Source of the DNA: Acidobacteriota bacterium
GTDB taxonomy: Bacteria > Acidobacteriota > Terriglobia > Acidiferrales > UBA7541
Direction of reading: 5' to 3'
Length of the DNA stretch: 36,911 nucleotides
Assembly: GCA_003165465.1 (NCBI GenBank)
Contig: PLUM01000024.1
Location: forward strand, 1 to 36,911
Shown here: positions 30,347 to 36,911 of the stretch, piece by piece
Position numbering within the stretch: position 1 is the first letter of the stretch
Layout: each line of letters opens with the position of its first letter
The notes under the pieces: generated by a model
Seen by the model: the letters and a program-made list of their open reading frames with translations, nothing else
The model's database searches: none
What the model was told of the DNA's origin: nothing
Made by a program: the position numbers and the translations under genes

Positions 30347-31921
30347 GTGGCTGTGCAACGCGCGCTGGTGAGTGTCTATGACAAGAGCGGGCTGGCTGAT
30401 TTTGTAAGGCAACTGGCGGCGAGCGGGATCGAGATCGTTTCGACGGGCGGGACGGCGCGGCTGCTGCGCGAGGCGGGAATCGCCGTGCGCGACGTTTCCG
30501 AATTGACCGGGTGGCCGGAAATGCTGGGCGGGCGCGTGAAGACGCTGCACCCGAAAGTGCATGGCGGCATCCTGTTCCGGCGCGGCGAGGCGGGCGACCG
30601 CGCGCAGACCGCCGAACACAAGATTGCGCCCATCGATCTCGTGGTCGTGAATCTGTATCCCTTTGAGGCGACCGCCGCGAAGCCGGACCTGACGCCCGAA
30701 GACTTGATCGAGAACATCGACATTGGCGGGCCGACGATGGTTCGCTCGGCCGCGAAAAATTTCGAGAGTGTAGCGGTCGTAACCGATCCCGCCGACTACG
30801 CGGCCATCGCCGCCGAAATCGAGGCGCATGGCGAAGTGAGCCTTGCCACGCGACTGGAACTCGCCAGAAAAGCGTTCGCGCTTACCGCGCGCTACGACGG
30901 CAAGATTGCCACGGAACTCGAGCGCCTCTCGGCGGCGACGGGCGCAATCGAGCTGTGCCAGCGGCCGCTGCTGCCCGAGCGGCTGCACTTTGCCTACGCG
31001 CGGCGGCAGGAGCTGCGCTACGGCGAAAACCCGCACCAGCGCGCGGCGCTCTACGTCCCTGCGGGATCTCCGGCGCGCGGTCTGGCCGCGGCGCGCCAGC
31101 TACAGGGCAAGGAGCTTTCGTACAACAATCTGGTGGACCTCGAAGCGGCCCTCGAACTGGCCATGGAATTCCATCGCCCCGCCGCCGTCATCGTAAAGCA
31201 CAACAATCCATGCGGCACGGCCGAGCAGGACACGCTGGTGGAAGCCTACGTGAAGGCGCTGGCCTGCGATCCGGTTTCCGCGTATGGCGGCGTGATGGCC
31301 TTCAATCGCCCGCTCGACGCCGCGGCCGCCGAGGAAGTGGCGAAACTCTTCGTCGAGTGCATCGTTGCGCCCGGATACGAGCCCGCGGCGCTCGAAAAAT
31401 TCGCGGCGAAGAAGAATTTGCGGCTGCTGCATCTGCCCGTGTGGGACAGCGGCGCGCACGAATTCGACCTCGAATTGAAACGCATTTCCGGCGGCGTCCT
31501 CGTGCAGGAGCAGGACCGCCACGAACTCGCCGAAGCCGATCTGAAGGTGGCCACGCGGCGCGCGCCCACGCGCGAGGAGATCGAGGCCCTGCTGTTCGGC
31601 TGGAAAGTCTGCAAGCATGTGAAATCCAACGCCATCGTTTTCGCGCGTGCGGGACAAACCGCCGCGATCGGCGCGGGGCAGATGAGCCGCGTCGACTCCG
31701 TGAAAATCGCGGTGATGAAAGCGCAAATGCCGCTGGCGGGAAGCGTTGTGGCTTCGGACGCTTTTTTCCCATTTCCCGATGGCGTGGAGGAAGCGGGAAA
31801 AGCCGGCGCCACCGCCGTGATTCAGCCCGGCGGCTCGGTTCGCGATGCGGACGTGATCGCGGCGGCCGACCGCCTGGGAATGGCCATGGTGTTTTGCGGC
31901 GTGCGCCATTTCAGGCACTAA
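30347..31921 (+). CDS. purH: Bifunctional AICAR transformylase / IMP cyclohydrolase PurH
   Basis: Last two steps of de novo IMP synthesis. From the GTG at 30347, 5 nt after a GGAGG ribosome binding site (30337-30341), the protein is 524 aa, the normal length. The N-terminal MGS-like cyclohydrolase domain (about 1-145) begins AVQRALVSVYDKSGLADFV and has GGRVKTLHPKVHGGIL and LYPFEAT. The AICAR transformylase domain has RYGENPHQRAALY, SYNNLVDLEAALELAMEF and KHNNPCGTA, which holds the catalytic Lys and His, then KHVKSNAIVFA and GAGQMSRVDSVKIA. An earlier TTG at 30335 overlaps the ribosome binding site and is unlikely. A TACAAT at 30309-30314 may be its -10. It is followed by a repeat and a terminator. 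Confidence 0.97.
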   Translation: MAVQRALVSVYDKSGLADFVRQLAASGIEIVSTGGTARLLREAGIAVRDVSELTGWPEMLGGRVKTLHPKVHGGILFRRGEAGDRAQTAEHKIAPIDLVVVNLYPFEATAAKPDLTPEDLIENIDIGGPTMVRSAAKNFESVAVVTDPADYAAIAAEIEAHGEVSLATRLELARKAFALTARYDGKIATELERLSAATGAIELCQRPLLPERLHFAYARRQELRYGENPHQRAALYVPAGSPARGLAAARQLQGKELSYNNLVDLEAALELAMEFHRPAAVIVKHNNPCGTAEQDTLVEAYVKALACDPVSAYGGVMAFNRPLDAAAAEEVAKLFVECIVAPGYEPAALEKFAAKKNLRLLHLPVWDSGAHEFDLELKRISGGVLVQEQDRHELAEADLKVATRRAPTREEIEALLFGWKVCKHVKSNAIVFARAGQTAAIGAGQMSRVDSVKIAVMKAQMPLAGSVVASDAFFPFPDGVEEAGKAGATAVIQPGGSVRDADVIAAADRLGMAMVFCGVRHFRH

Positions 31922-31929
31922 CGATTTTT

Positions 31930-32001
31930 GTAGCGCGGGCTTCAGCCTGCGGGGTTTAGCGCTTGCAAGGACTAAACCCCGCAGGCTGAAGCCCGCGCCA
32001 C
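31930..32001. repeat. 72-bp inverted repeat after purH, relative of the REPIN-like element
   Basis: GTAGCGCGGGCTTCAGCCTG.. and ..CAGGCTGAAGCCCGCGCCAC form the arms; the inner GGGGTTTAG pairs with CTAAACCCC, leaving a small loop. The layout and the GGCTTCAGCC core match the 81-bp elements, with GCGGG replacing ACAGG, so it looks like a second subtype of the same family. Confidence 0.85.
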
Positions 32002-32075
32002 CATCCCCCCCACTTGCACCAAGCTCGAATCAAAAAATATCCTCGCAATAGGGATTCACGATCGCGGCGGAAAAA

Positions 32076-32103
32076 CCCCGCCTCTGAAGAGGCGGGGGCC
32101 TTT
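32076..32103 (+). terminator. Rho-independent terminator-like hairpin
   Basis: CCCCGCCTC, loop TGAA, GAGGCGGGG, then GCCTTTCG. It is preceded by AAAAA on the left. It lies 155 nt after purH and before the promoter of the TPR gene. Confidence 0.65.
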
Positions 32104-32154
32104 CGTTGGACGATAGGACAGGTTTCGCTTAGGAAACCCGTTTCAGGAAGCGTT

Positions 32155-32183
32155 TTGACGCGCGGTTAGCCAGAGCGGATAAT
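32155..32183 (+). promoter_or_regulatory. Sigma70-type promoter of the TPR gene
   Basis: TTGACG (32155-32160), a 17-nt spacer and GATAAT (32178-32183): both elements match consensus at 5 of 6 positions. The start codon at 32203 would lie only about 13 nt from the transcription start, so the leader is very short. Confidence 0.65.
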
Positions 32184-32202
32184 TCTTGATAGTGGTGAAA
32201 CG

Positions 32203-34290
32203 ATGAATACTGGCCGGTATCTTGCCGCACTATCGCTATTCTCGCTGCTGGGCGGACCTTGCGCGGGCGCGCAGCAATCCAAAAACGCTCTAAACACTCA
32301 GCCCTCTCCCGCCGCCGGCTCGCAGGACGAAATCGCGAGGCAATCCGAAGCCTATTACGACTACGCGATGGGACATTACTTCGGGCAGCAATACCAGATC
32401 ACCAGCCGCGCGGAAGACGCGAACAAGTCCATCGACCTCTTGAAGAAGGCGTATGCGCTCGACCCAACCAGCCAGCAAATCGGGGGCATGCTGGCCGAAA
32501 TCTATTACGAGTCGCACCAGATTCGCGACGCCGTGCTCGAAGCGCAATCGGTTCTGGCCAAGAACCCCAATCATTTGCCCACTCGGCGGCTGCTCGCGCG
32601 AATCTACGTGCGCACGCTCGGCGATTTGAGCAACATCTCGGGCCAGCACGACACGCTCGCGCACGCCGCCGAGCAATACCGCGAAATCCTGCGCCTCGAT
32701 CCCGCCGACAGCGATGCGGCGCTCTGGCTCGCCCGTCTGTACCGCCTGCAAAACGAGCAGGACAAGGCGGAAGGCGCGCTGCGGACGCTGCTCGCGCGCG
32801 AACCGGCAAATGCGGATGGCACGGAGCAACTGACCCAGCTTTTGCTGGATGAAGGAAAATCGCAGGAGGCCATTTCCCTGTTGCAAGGCAGTTTGCAGCG
32901 CGCCCCAACTCCCCGCCTGGGGGAGATGCTGGGAGACGCCTACACCCAGGCCCACGATCTTGCGAACGCCGAGCAGGCTTATCGCAAGGTTCTCGGCATT
33001 CAGCCCGACGATATCAACCACCACAAGGAACTCGCGCAGACGCTCCTCAACGAGGAAAAATTTCCCGAAGCGCTCGAACAGTACGAGCGGCTCTCGCAGA
33101 TGGACGGGGAAGATCCGGACAACTACATCCGGCTCGCCGAAATTTACAGGCAGTTGAAGCGCCTGGACAAGGCCGAGGAAAACGTCCTGCTGGCCAAGAA
33201 GCGCGCGCCCAGCAATGTGGAAGTCATCTACTACGAAGCCTCGATCTACGAGGACGAGGGCCGGTACGACGATTCGATTCGCGTGTTGTCCGAGGCCGTG
33301 ACGGCGGTAAAAACGGAATCGGAATTCGCGGCCACGCGCCGCCGGGCGCTCGCCATCCTCTACCAGCAACTCGGGCAGTTATACCGCGAAACGGGCAATA
33401 CCACGGCGGCCGTGAACACGTTCGAGGAAATGCTGCGCCTGGGCACGGAGGAAGACCGCCGGGCGCGCGTCCTGATCATCGACACCTACCGCGAGGCGCG
33501 CGATATGTCGAAAGCGCTGGACGCCGCGCGCAAGGCGGCCGACGCCTACCCCAAGGACCGTGCCATACGAATCGCTCAGGCGCTGGTGTTGGGTGAAAAC
33601 GCGCAGACCAATCCATCCGTTTCGGCGCTCCGCGCCCTGCTTGACGGATCGTCCGCCGATTTTGAAATTCAGATCGATATCGCACAGGTCTACGAACAAA
33701 GCAAGCGCTGGGCGGATGCGGAACAGGCCACCCATGCGGCGGAAAAGATCGCGCCGGACCCGTCCGGCAAGGAAACCACCGGCTTCCTGCTCGGCGCGAT
33801 TTTCGAACGCCAGAAAAAATTCGATCAGGCGGAAGAGCAATTCCGGAAAGTGCTCGCCGCAAATCCGCGCCACGCCTCGACGCTCAACTATTACGGCTTC
33901 ATGCTCGCCGATCGCGGCATTCGCCTCGAGGAGGCCGCCAGCCTGATCCAGCGCGCCCTTGCCGACGATCCGAACAACGCCGCGTACCAGGACAGCATGG
34001 GCTGGGTGTATTTCAAGCAGAACAAACTCGACATGGCGGAGCTGCTGCTGCGGCGCGCGGCGGCCCGCGAGAGCCACGATCCGACCATCCTGAGCCACCT
34101 GGGCGATGTCTACGCCAAGATGGGCAAGGACAACCTGGCGGAGGAGCAATGGCGGAAATCGCTCGACGAATGGCATCGCGTCCTGCCCGCCGATTTCGAA
34201 CCGGCCAAAATGGCGGAAGTCGAACAGAAGATTTCCGCGCTGAAACACCGGATCGCGGCGGAGGAAATACCCGACGACGCCAAGCCGTAG
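32203..34290 (+). CDS. Secreted tetratricopeptide-repeat protein
   Basis: A 695-aa exported scaffold-like protein. The signal peptide covers residues 1-23 (MNTGRYLAALSLFSLLGGPC then A-G-A-Q); the Cys there is not in a clean lipobox, so a lipoprotein is possible but uncertain. The rest is a long array of TPR helices (about 40-680), with typical W/L/G/A/Y/P positions, for instance NPNHLPTRRLLARIYVRTLG, EQYREILRLDPADSDAALWL and NPRHASTLNYYGFMLADRGI. TPR proteins of this size in outer-membrane contexts mediate protein-protein contact; the partner is unknown. It ends 15 nt before ispE and shares its direction, so the two are probably co-transcribed. Confidence 0.9.
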   Translation: MNTGRYLAALSLFSLLGGPCAGAQQSKNALNTQPSPAAGSQDEIARQSEAYYDYAMGHYFGQQYQITSRAEDANKSIDLLKKAYALDPTSQQIGGMLAEIYYESHQIRDAVLEAQSVLAKNPNHLPTRRLLARIYVRTLGDLSNISGQHDTLAHAAEQYREILRLDPADSDAALWLARLYRLQNEQDKAEGALRTLLAREPANADGTEQLTQLLLDEGKSQEAISLLQGSLQRAPTPRLGEMLGDAYTQAHDLANAEQAYRKVLGIQPDDINHHKELAQTLLNEEKFPEALEQYERLSQMDGEDPDNYIRLAEIYRQLKRLDKAEENVLLAKKRAPSNVEVIYYEASIYEDEGRYDDSIRVLSEAVTAVKTESEFAATRRRALAILYQQLGQLYRETGNTTAAVNTFEEMLRLGTEEDRRARVLIIDTYREARDMSKALDAARKAADAYPKDRAIRIAQALVLGENAQTNPSVSALRALLDGSSADFEIQIDIAQVYEQSKRWADAEQATHAAEKIAPDPSGKETTGFLLGAIFERQKKFDQAEEQFRKVLAANPRHASTLNYYGFMLADRGIRLEEAASLIQRALADDPNNAAYQDSMGWVYFKQNKLDMAELLLRRAAARESHDPTILSHLGDVYAKMGKDNLAEEQWRKSLDEWHRVLPADFEPAKMAEVEQKISALKHRIAAEEIPDDAKP

Positions 34291-34305
34291 TAGCATATCC
34301 CCTCC

Positions 34306-35205
34306 ATGAAATCCGTCCGAATTCCCGCCTACGCGAAAATCAATCTGCGCCTGGATGTCCTCGGGCGCAGGGCCGACGGCTACCATGAAATGCGGACCGT
34401 CTTCCAGACCATCTCCCTGCATGACACGCTGGAGTTGCAAAGCCTGCGGGAGCCGGGCATCGACCTGCGTATCGCCGGAAACCCGCAGCTCGCCGGCGAG
34501 CCGGACCGGAGCAATCTTGTCTACCGCGCCATTGATGAACTGAGCCGCGCGCTGGAACTGAAACACGGCGTGCGCGCCGTGCTGACCAAGCGCATCCCCG
34601 TGGGCCGCGGCATGGGCGGCGGATCGAGCGACGCGGCTGCCGCGCTTCTGGGCGTTCTGCGGCTGACCGGAAAACGCATCAAACCCATGCGCCTGCTGAA
34701 GATTGCGGCCGGGCTGGGTGCAGACGTTCCCTTTTTTCTGCACGGAGGCCGCGCGCTGGGCATTGGGCGCGGCGATGAAATTTACCCTTTGCCCGATATT
34801 TCGCGCCGCGAGGTGCTGGTGGTTTCGCCGCACGAAATTGCCGTGCCCACGAAGGAAGCCTACCAATGGTTGCCAGAGCAATTGACAAACCGCGAAGACC
34901 CCTCTAAACTGATGCAGTTCTGTGCTCTGTGTTGGAGCTCTCAGGGAGGCGCCCTCTTTAACGATTTCGAGGCCGCCGTTTTTCCCCGATACCCCCGGTT
35001 GGCTGAGATCAAACGGGAGTTGCTTCAGTACGGAGCCGCGGATGCCTCGCTGGCGGGAAGCGGTTCGGCGGTGTTTGGAGTCTATCAACACCCAGCGAAG
35101 GCGCGCCGGGCTGCCCGATCGTTTCCGAAGGATCAGGTTTTTCTCTGCTCCACAGTATCGAGAGCGGAGTACCGCCGAAAAACGGGCGGGCGGGATCTTG
35201 TCTGA
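34306..35205 (+). CDS. ispE: 4-diphosphocytidyl-2-C-methyl-D-erythritol kinase IspE
   Basis: GHMP-family kinase of the MEP pathway to isoprenoid precursors. The 299-aa protein has the N-terminal IPAYAKINLRLDVLGRRADG (K11 equivalent to the conserved active-site Lys), YHEMRTVFQTISLHD, the ATP-binding glycine loop PVGRGMGGGSSDAAAALL at residues 98-115, and GADVPFFLHGG with catalytic D140. The C-terminal GHMP motif is SLAGSGSAVFGVY. The gene lies between the TPR gene (15 nt) and prs (32 nt), a common ispE-prs neighbourhood. Confidence 0.96.
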   Translation: MKSVRIPAYAKINLRLDVLGRRADGYHEMRTVFQTISLHDTLELQSLREPGIDLRIAGNPQLAGEPDRSNLVYRAIDELSRALELKHGVRAVLTKRIPVGRGMGGGSSDAAAALLGVLRLTGKRIKPMRLLKIAAGLGADVPFFLHGGRALGIGRGDEIYPLPDISRREVLVVSPHEIAVPTKEAYQWLPEQLTNREDPSKLMQFCALCWSSQGGALFNDFEAAVFPRYPRLAEIKRELLQYGAADASLAGSGSAVFGVYQHPAKARRAARSFPKDQVFLCSTVSRAEYRRKTGGRDLV

Positions 35206-35237
35206 GCTGTTCGAGCACCCCTTAAGGATCATCACAC

Positions 35238-36182
35238 TTGACCGACGATAAATTCAAGATTTTCAGCGGCAGTGCAAACCCGCGCTTGGCGGAAGATATT
35301 TGCAGTCACTTGAAAGTGAATCTGGGCGAAGCCAAGCTCGGAAAATTCAGCGACGGCGAAGTGTATTTTCAGATTTTGGAGAACGTGCGCGGCTCGGACG
35401 TATTTGTCGTGCAGCCGTGCTCGAATCCAGCCAATTTTCATCTGATGGAACTGCTGATGATGATCGACGCGTTCAAGCGCGCCTCGGCATGGCGAATCAC
35501 CGCCGTGGTGCCGTATTACTGTTACGCGCGCCAGGATCGCAAGGACAAGCCGCGCGTGCCGATCTCCGCGAAGCTCGTGGCCGACCTGATGGAGACGGCG
35601 GGCGCGAATCGCGCGTTGACGCTCGACTTGCATGCGCCGCAAATTCAGGGCTATTTCAACGTGCCGGTCGATCACCTGTACGCTTCGCCCGTGCTGATCG
35701 ATTATTTTGCGCGGAAAAAGATTCAGAACCTTACGGTCGTTTCGCCCGATGCGGGCGGCGTCGAGCGGGCGCGCGCGTATGCCAAGAAGCTGGATGCGCC
35801 GCTGGCGATTGTCGACAAGCGCCGCGTGGATATCGACGTCAGCGAAGTGATGCACTTGATCGGAGACGTGCGCGGGCGCGCGACGCTGATCATCGACGAT
35901 ATTATCGATACGGCGGGTACGCTGGTGAAAACCGCCGAGGCCCTGACCAAGGAAGGCGCGACGAAAGTGTACGCGGGCTGCACGCATCCGGTGCTTTCCG
36001 GGCCGGCCGTGCAGCGCATCGCCGCGTCGTGCATCGAGGAAGTGATCGTCACCGATTCCGTGCCTCTGGGCGATGCGGCGAAAAAGCTGTCCAAGATCAA
36101 GGTGCTGAGCGTTGCCGAACTGCTGGCCCGCGGCATCAGTTCGATTCACGAGGAAACCTCGATCAGCGAATTGTTTTTCTGA
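35238..36182 (+). CDS. prs: Ribose-phosphate pyrophosphokinase (PRPP synthetase)
   Basis: Makes PRPP from ribose-5-phosphate and ATP for purine, pyrimidine, histidine and tryptophan synthesis. The 314-aa protein starts at a TTG (35238) with AAGGA about 9 nt upstream. Family motifs: FKIFSGSANPRLAEDICSHL and GKFSDGEVYFQILENVRGSD at the N-terminus, PYYCYARQDRKDKPRVPISA (flexible loop and ATP site), TLDLHAPQIQGYFNVPVDHL, VSPDAGGVERARAYAKKL, and the PRPP-binding loop IIDDIIDTAGTL at about 218-229. The C-terminus ends in SISELFF, as usual. It works upstream of purH, also in this window, and is followed by rplY. Confidence 0.97.
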   Translation: MTDDKFKIFSGSANPRLAEDICSHLKVNLGEAKLGKFSDGEVYFQILENVRGSDVFVVQPCSNPANFHLMELLMMIDAFKRASAWRITAVVPYYCYARQDRKDKPRVPISAKLVADLMETAGANRALTLDLHAPQIQGYFNVPVDHLYASPVLIDYFARKKIQNLTVVSPDAGGVERARAYAKKLDAPLAIVDKRRVDIDVSEVMHLIGDVRGRATLIIDDIIDTAGTLVKTAEALTKEGATKVYAGCTHPVLSGPAVQRIAASCIEEVIVTDSVPLGDAAKKLSKIKVLSVAELLARGISSIHEETSISELFF

Positions 36183-36280
36183 CGCTCCGCGCGCCATGCG
36201 CGCCGGGGCTGCCGGCAACGGAACCACCAAGTTTGTGAAAGCATTTAAACGAAATTCGATTAAGAAATGGGGAAGGAATC

Positions 36281-36911
36281 ATGGAACAGATCATTGTTGA
36301 AGCGGCGCCTCGCGAGACCAGGGGCAAAAACGCGGCGCGGCGTCTCCGCGTGAATGGGCAAGTTCCCGCCGTCCTCTACGGAGGCAAGATGGGGCCGCAG
36401 GCGCTCCAGGTGAATACCAAGCAGGTTTCGGCCATCCTGCGCTCGGCCATGGGGCACAACTCCATTCTCACGGTGAAGACCGTGGACGCCGAACATGCGG
36501 CCATCGTGAAGGATTATCTGGTGGATCCGGTCAAGGGCACGCTGCTGCACGTGGACCTGATGCGCGTCGCCATGGACGTGCTCATGCGCGTGAAGGTTCC
36601 GGTGCATACGTTTGGCGAAGCGCAAGGCGTTAAGGTCCAGGGCGGCATCTTTGAAATGGTCACACGCGAAGTCGAAATCGAGTGCCTGCCGGCCGACATC
36701 CCGACCGAATTCCGAATGGACATTTCGGCGTTGATGCTCGGCATGCAGCTCCGCGCATCGGATATTCAGCTCGATCCGAAAAAAATGAAGATGCTGACCG
36801 ATGCGCAGCGCGTGCTCGCGCACGTCGTCGCTCTGCGCATCGAGGAAGAGAAGGCTCCAGAGGTCGCAGCCGGAGAAGCCGCGGCAGCGCCAGCCGAGCC
36901 CGAAGTCATCA
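36281..36911 (+). CDS. rplY: Ribosomal protein L25, long CTC/TL5 type (3' end beyond window)
   Basis: 5S-rRNA-binding ribosomal protein with stress-related TL5 extension. The ATG at 36281 follows GGGGAAGGAATC. The protein reads MEQIIVEAAPRETRGKNAAR, then RLRVNGQVPAVLYGG, the L25 N-terminal domain signature, and continues through DYLVDPVKGTLLHVDLMRV to the TL5/CTC C-terminal domain (VQGGIFEMVTREVEIECLPA). About 210 codons are visible; an Ala/Glu/Pro-rich tail runs over the right edge. The gene order prs-rplY is common and usually continues with pth (peptidyl-tRNA hydrolase), probably just outside. Confidence 0.95.
   Translation, partial: MEQIIVEAAPRETRGKNAARRLRVNGQVPAVLYGGKMGPQALQVNTKQVSAILRSAMGHNSILTVKTVDAEHAAIVKDYLVDPVKGTLLHVDLMRVAMDVLMRVKVPVHTFGEAQGVKVQGGIFEMVTREVEIECLPADIPTEFRMDISALMLGMQLRASDIQLDPKKMKMLTDAQRVLAHVVALRIEEEKAPEVAAGEAAAAPAEPEVI

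Noticed and set aside
35206-35237. tRNA gene between ispE and prs, sometimes found at this place
   Set aside because: The gap is only 32 nt, too short for a tRNA.

Overview
The window looks like a chromosomal stretch of a GC-rich, Gram-negative-type bacterium, most likely an Acidobacteriota member. This is inferred from the split ATP synthase operon (b'-b-delta-alpha-gamma without a and c), an HspR-type dnaK cluster, small secreted carboxypeptidase-regulatory-like proteins, an isoquinoline-1-oxidoreductase-type molybdoenzyme and many short palindromic repeats between genes. No rRNA, tRNA, CRISPR array, insertion sequence or prophage was recognised. Most genes are core housekeeping genes. The accessory content is a few odd proteins and a large family of intergenic palindromes.

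Left part (1-10.8 kb, almost all minus strand): the F1Fo ATP synthase genes atpF'-atpF-atpH-atpA-atpG (atpG is cut by the window edge), a 190-bp modular inverted repeat, a DnaC/IstB-like AAA+ ATPase, and a chaperone cluster dnaK - unknown ORF - dnaJ - hspR. Upstream of dnaK is a strong sigma70-type promoter whose -35 and spacer are overlapped by a HAIR-like inverted repeat. This suggests HspR represses its own cluster.

Middle part (11-27 kb): a secreted DsbA-like thioredoxin with a MauE/DoxX-like membrane partner, a class A penicillin-binding protein, thiL carrying an in-frame 15-nt tandem repeat, an M23 peptidase, a Nudix hydrolase, and a LysW-like zinc-ribbon protein with a long acidic tail. 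These are followed by two small secreted carboxypeptidase-regulatory-like proteins, the two-subunit molybdenum hydroxylase iorA/iorB-like, an AI-2E-type permease, and the c-di-AMP/cell-wall operon cdaA-cdaR-glmM.

Right part (26.5-36.9 kb): an unknown coiled, charged protein, a large APC transporter resembling the c-di-AMP-controlled potassium importer KimA, and an AT-richer orphan gene with a HEPN-like R-x5-H motif. Then come purH, a long TPR lipoprotein-like/secreted protein, ispE, prs and a partial CTC-type ribosomal protein L25 gene.

Themes that link genes are envelope building (PBP1A, M23 peptidase, GlmM, CdaR), second-messenger control of potassium (CdaA and a KimA-like transporter), proteostasis (dnaK/dnaJ/hspR, DsbA/MauE) and nucleotide/isoprenoid supply (purH, prs, ispE). 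I see no clear multi-gene defence system. The best candidates for undescribed biology are the acidic-tailed LysW-like protein, the HEPN-like orphan, the unknown protein at the grpE position, the thiL minisatellite and the REPIN-like repeats, two of which supply the stop codons of their neighbours.
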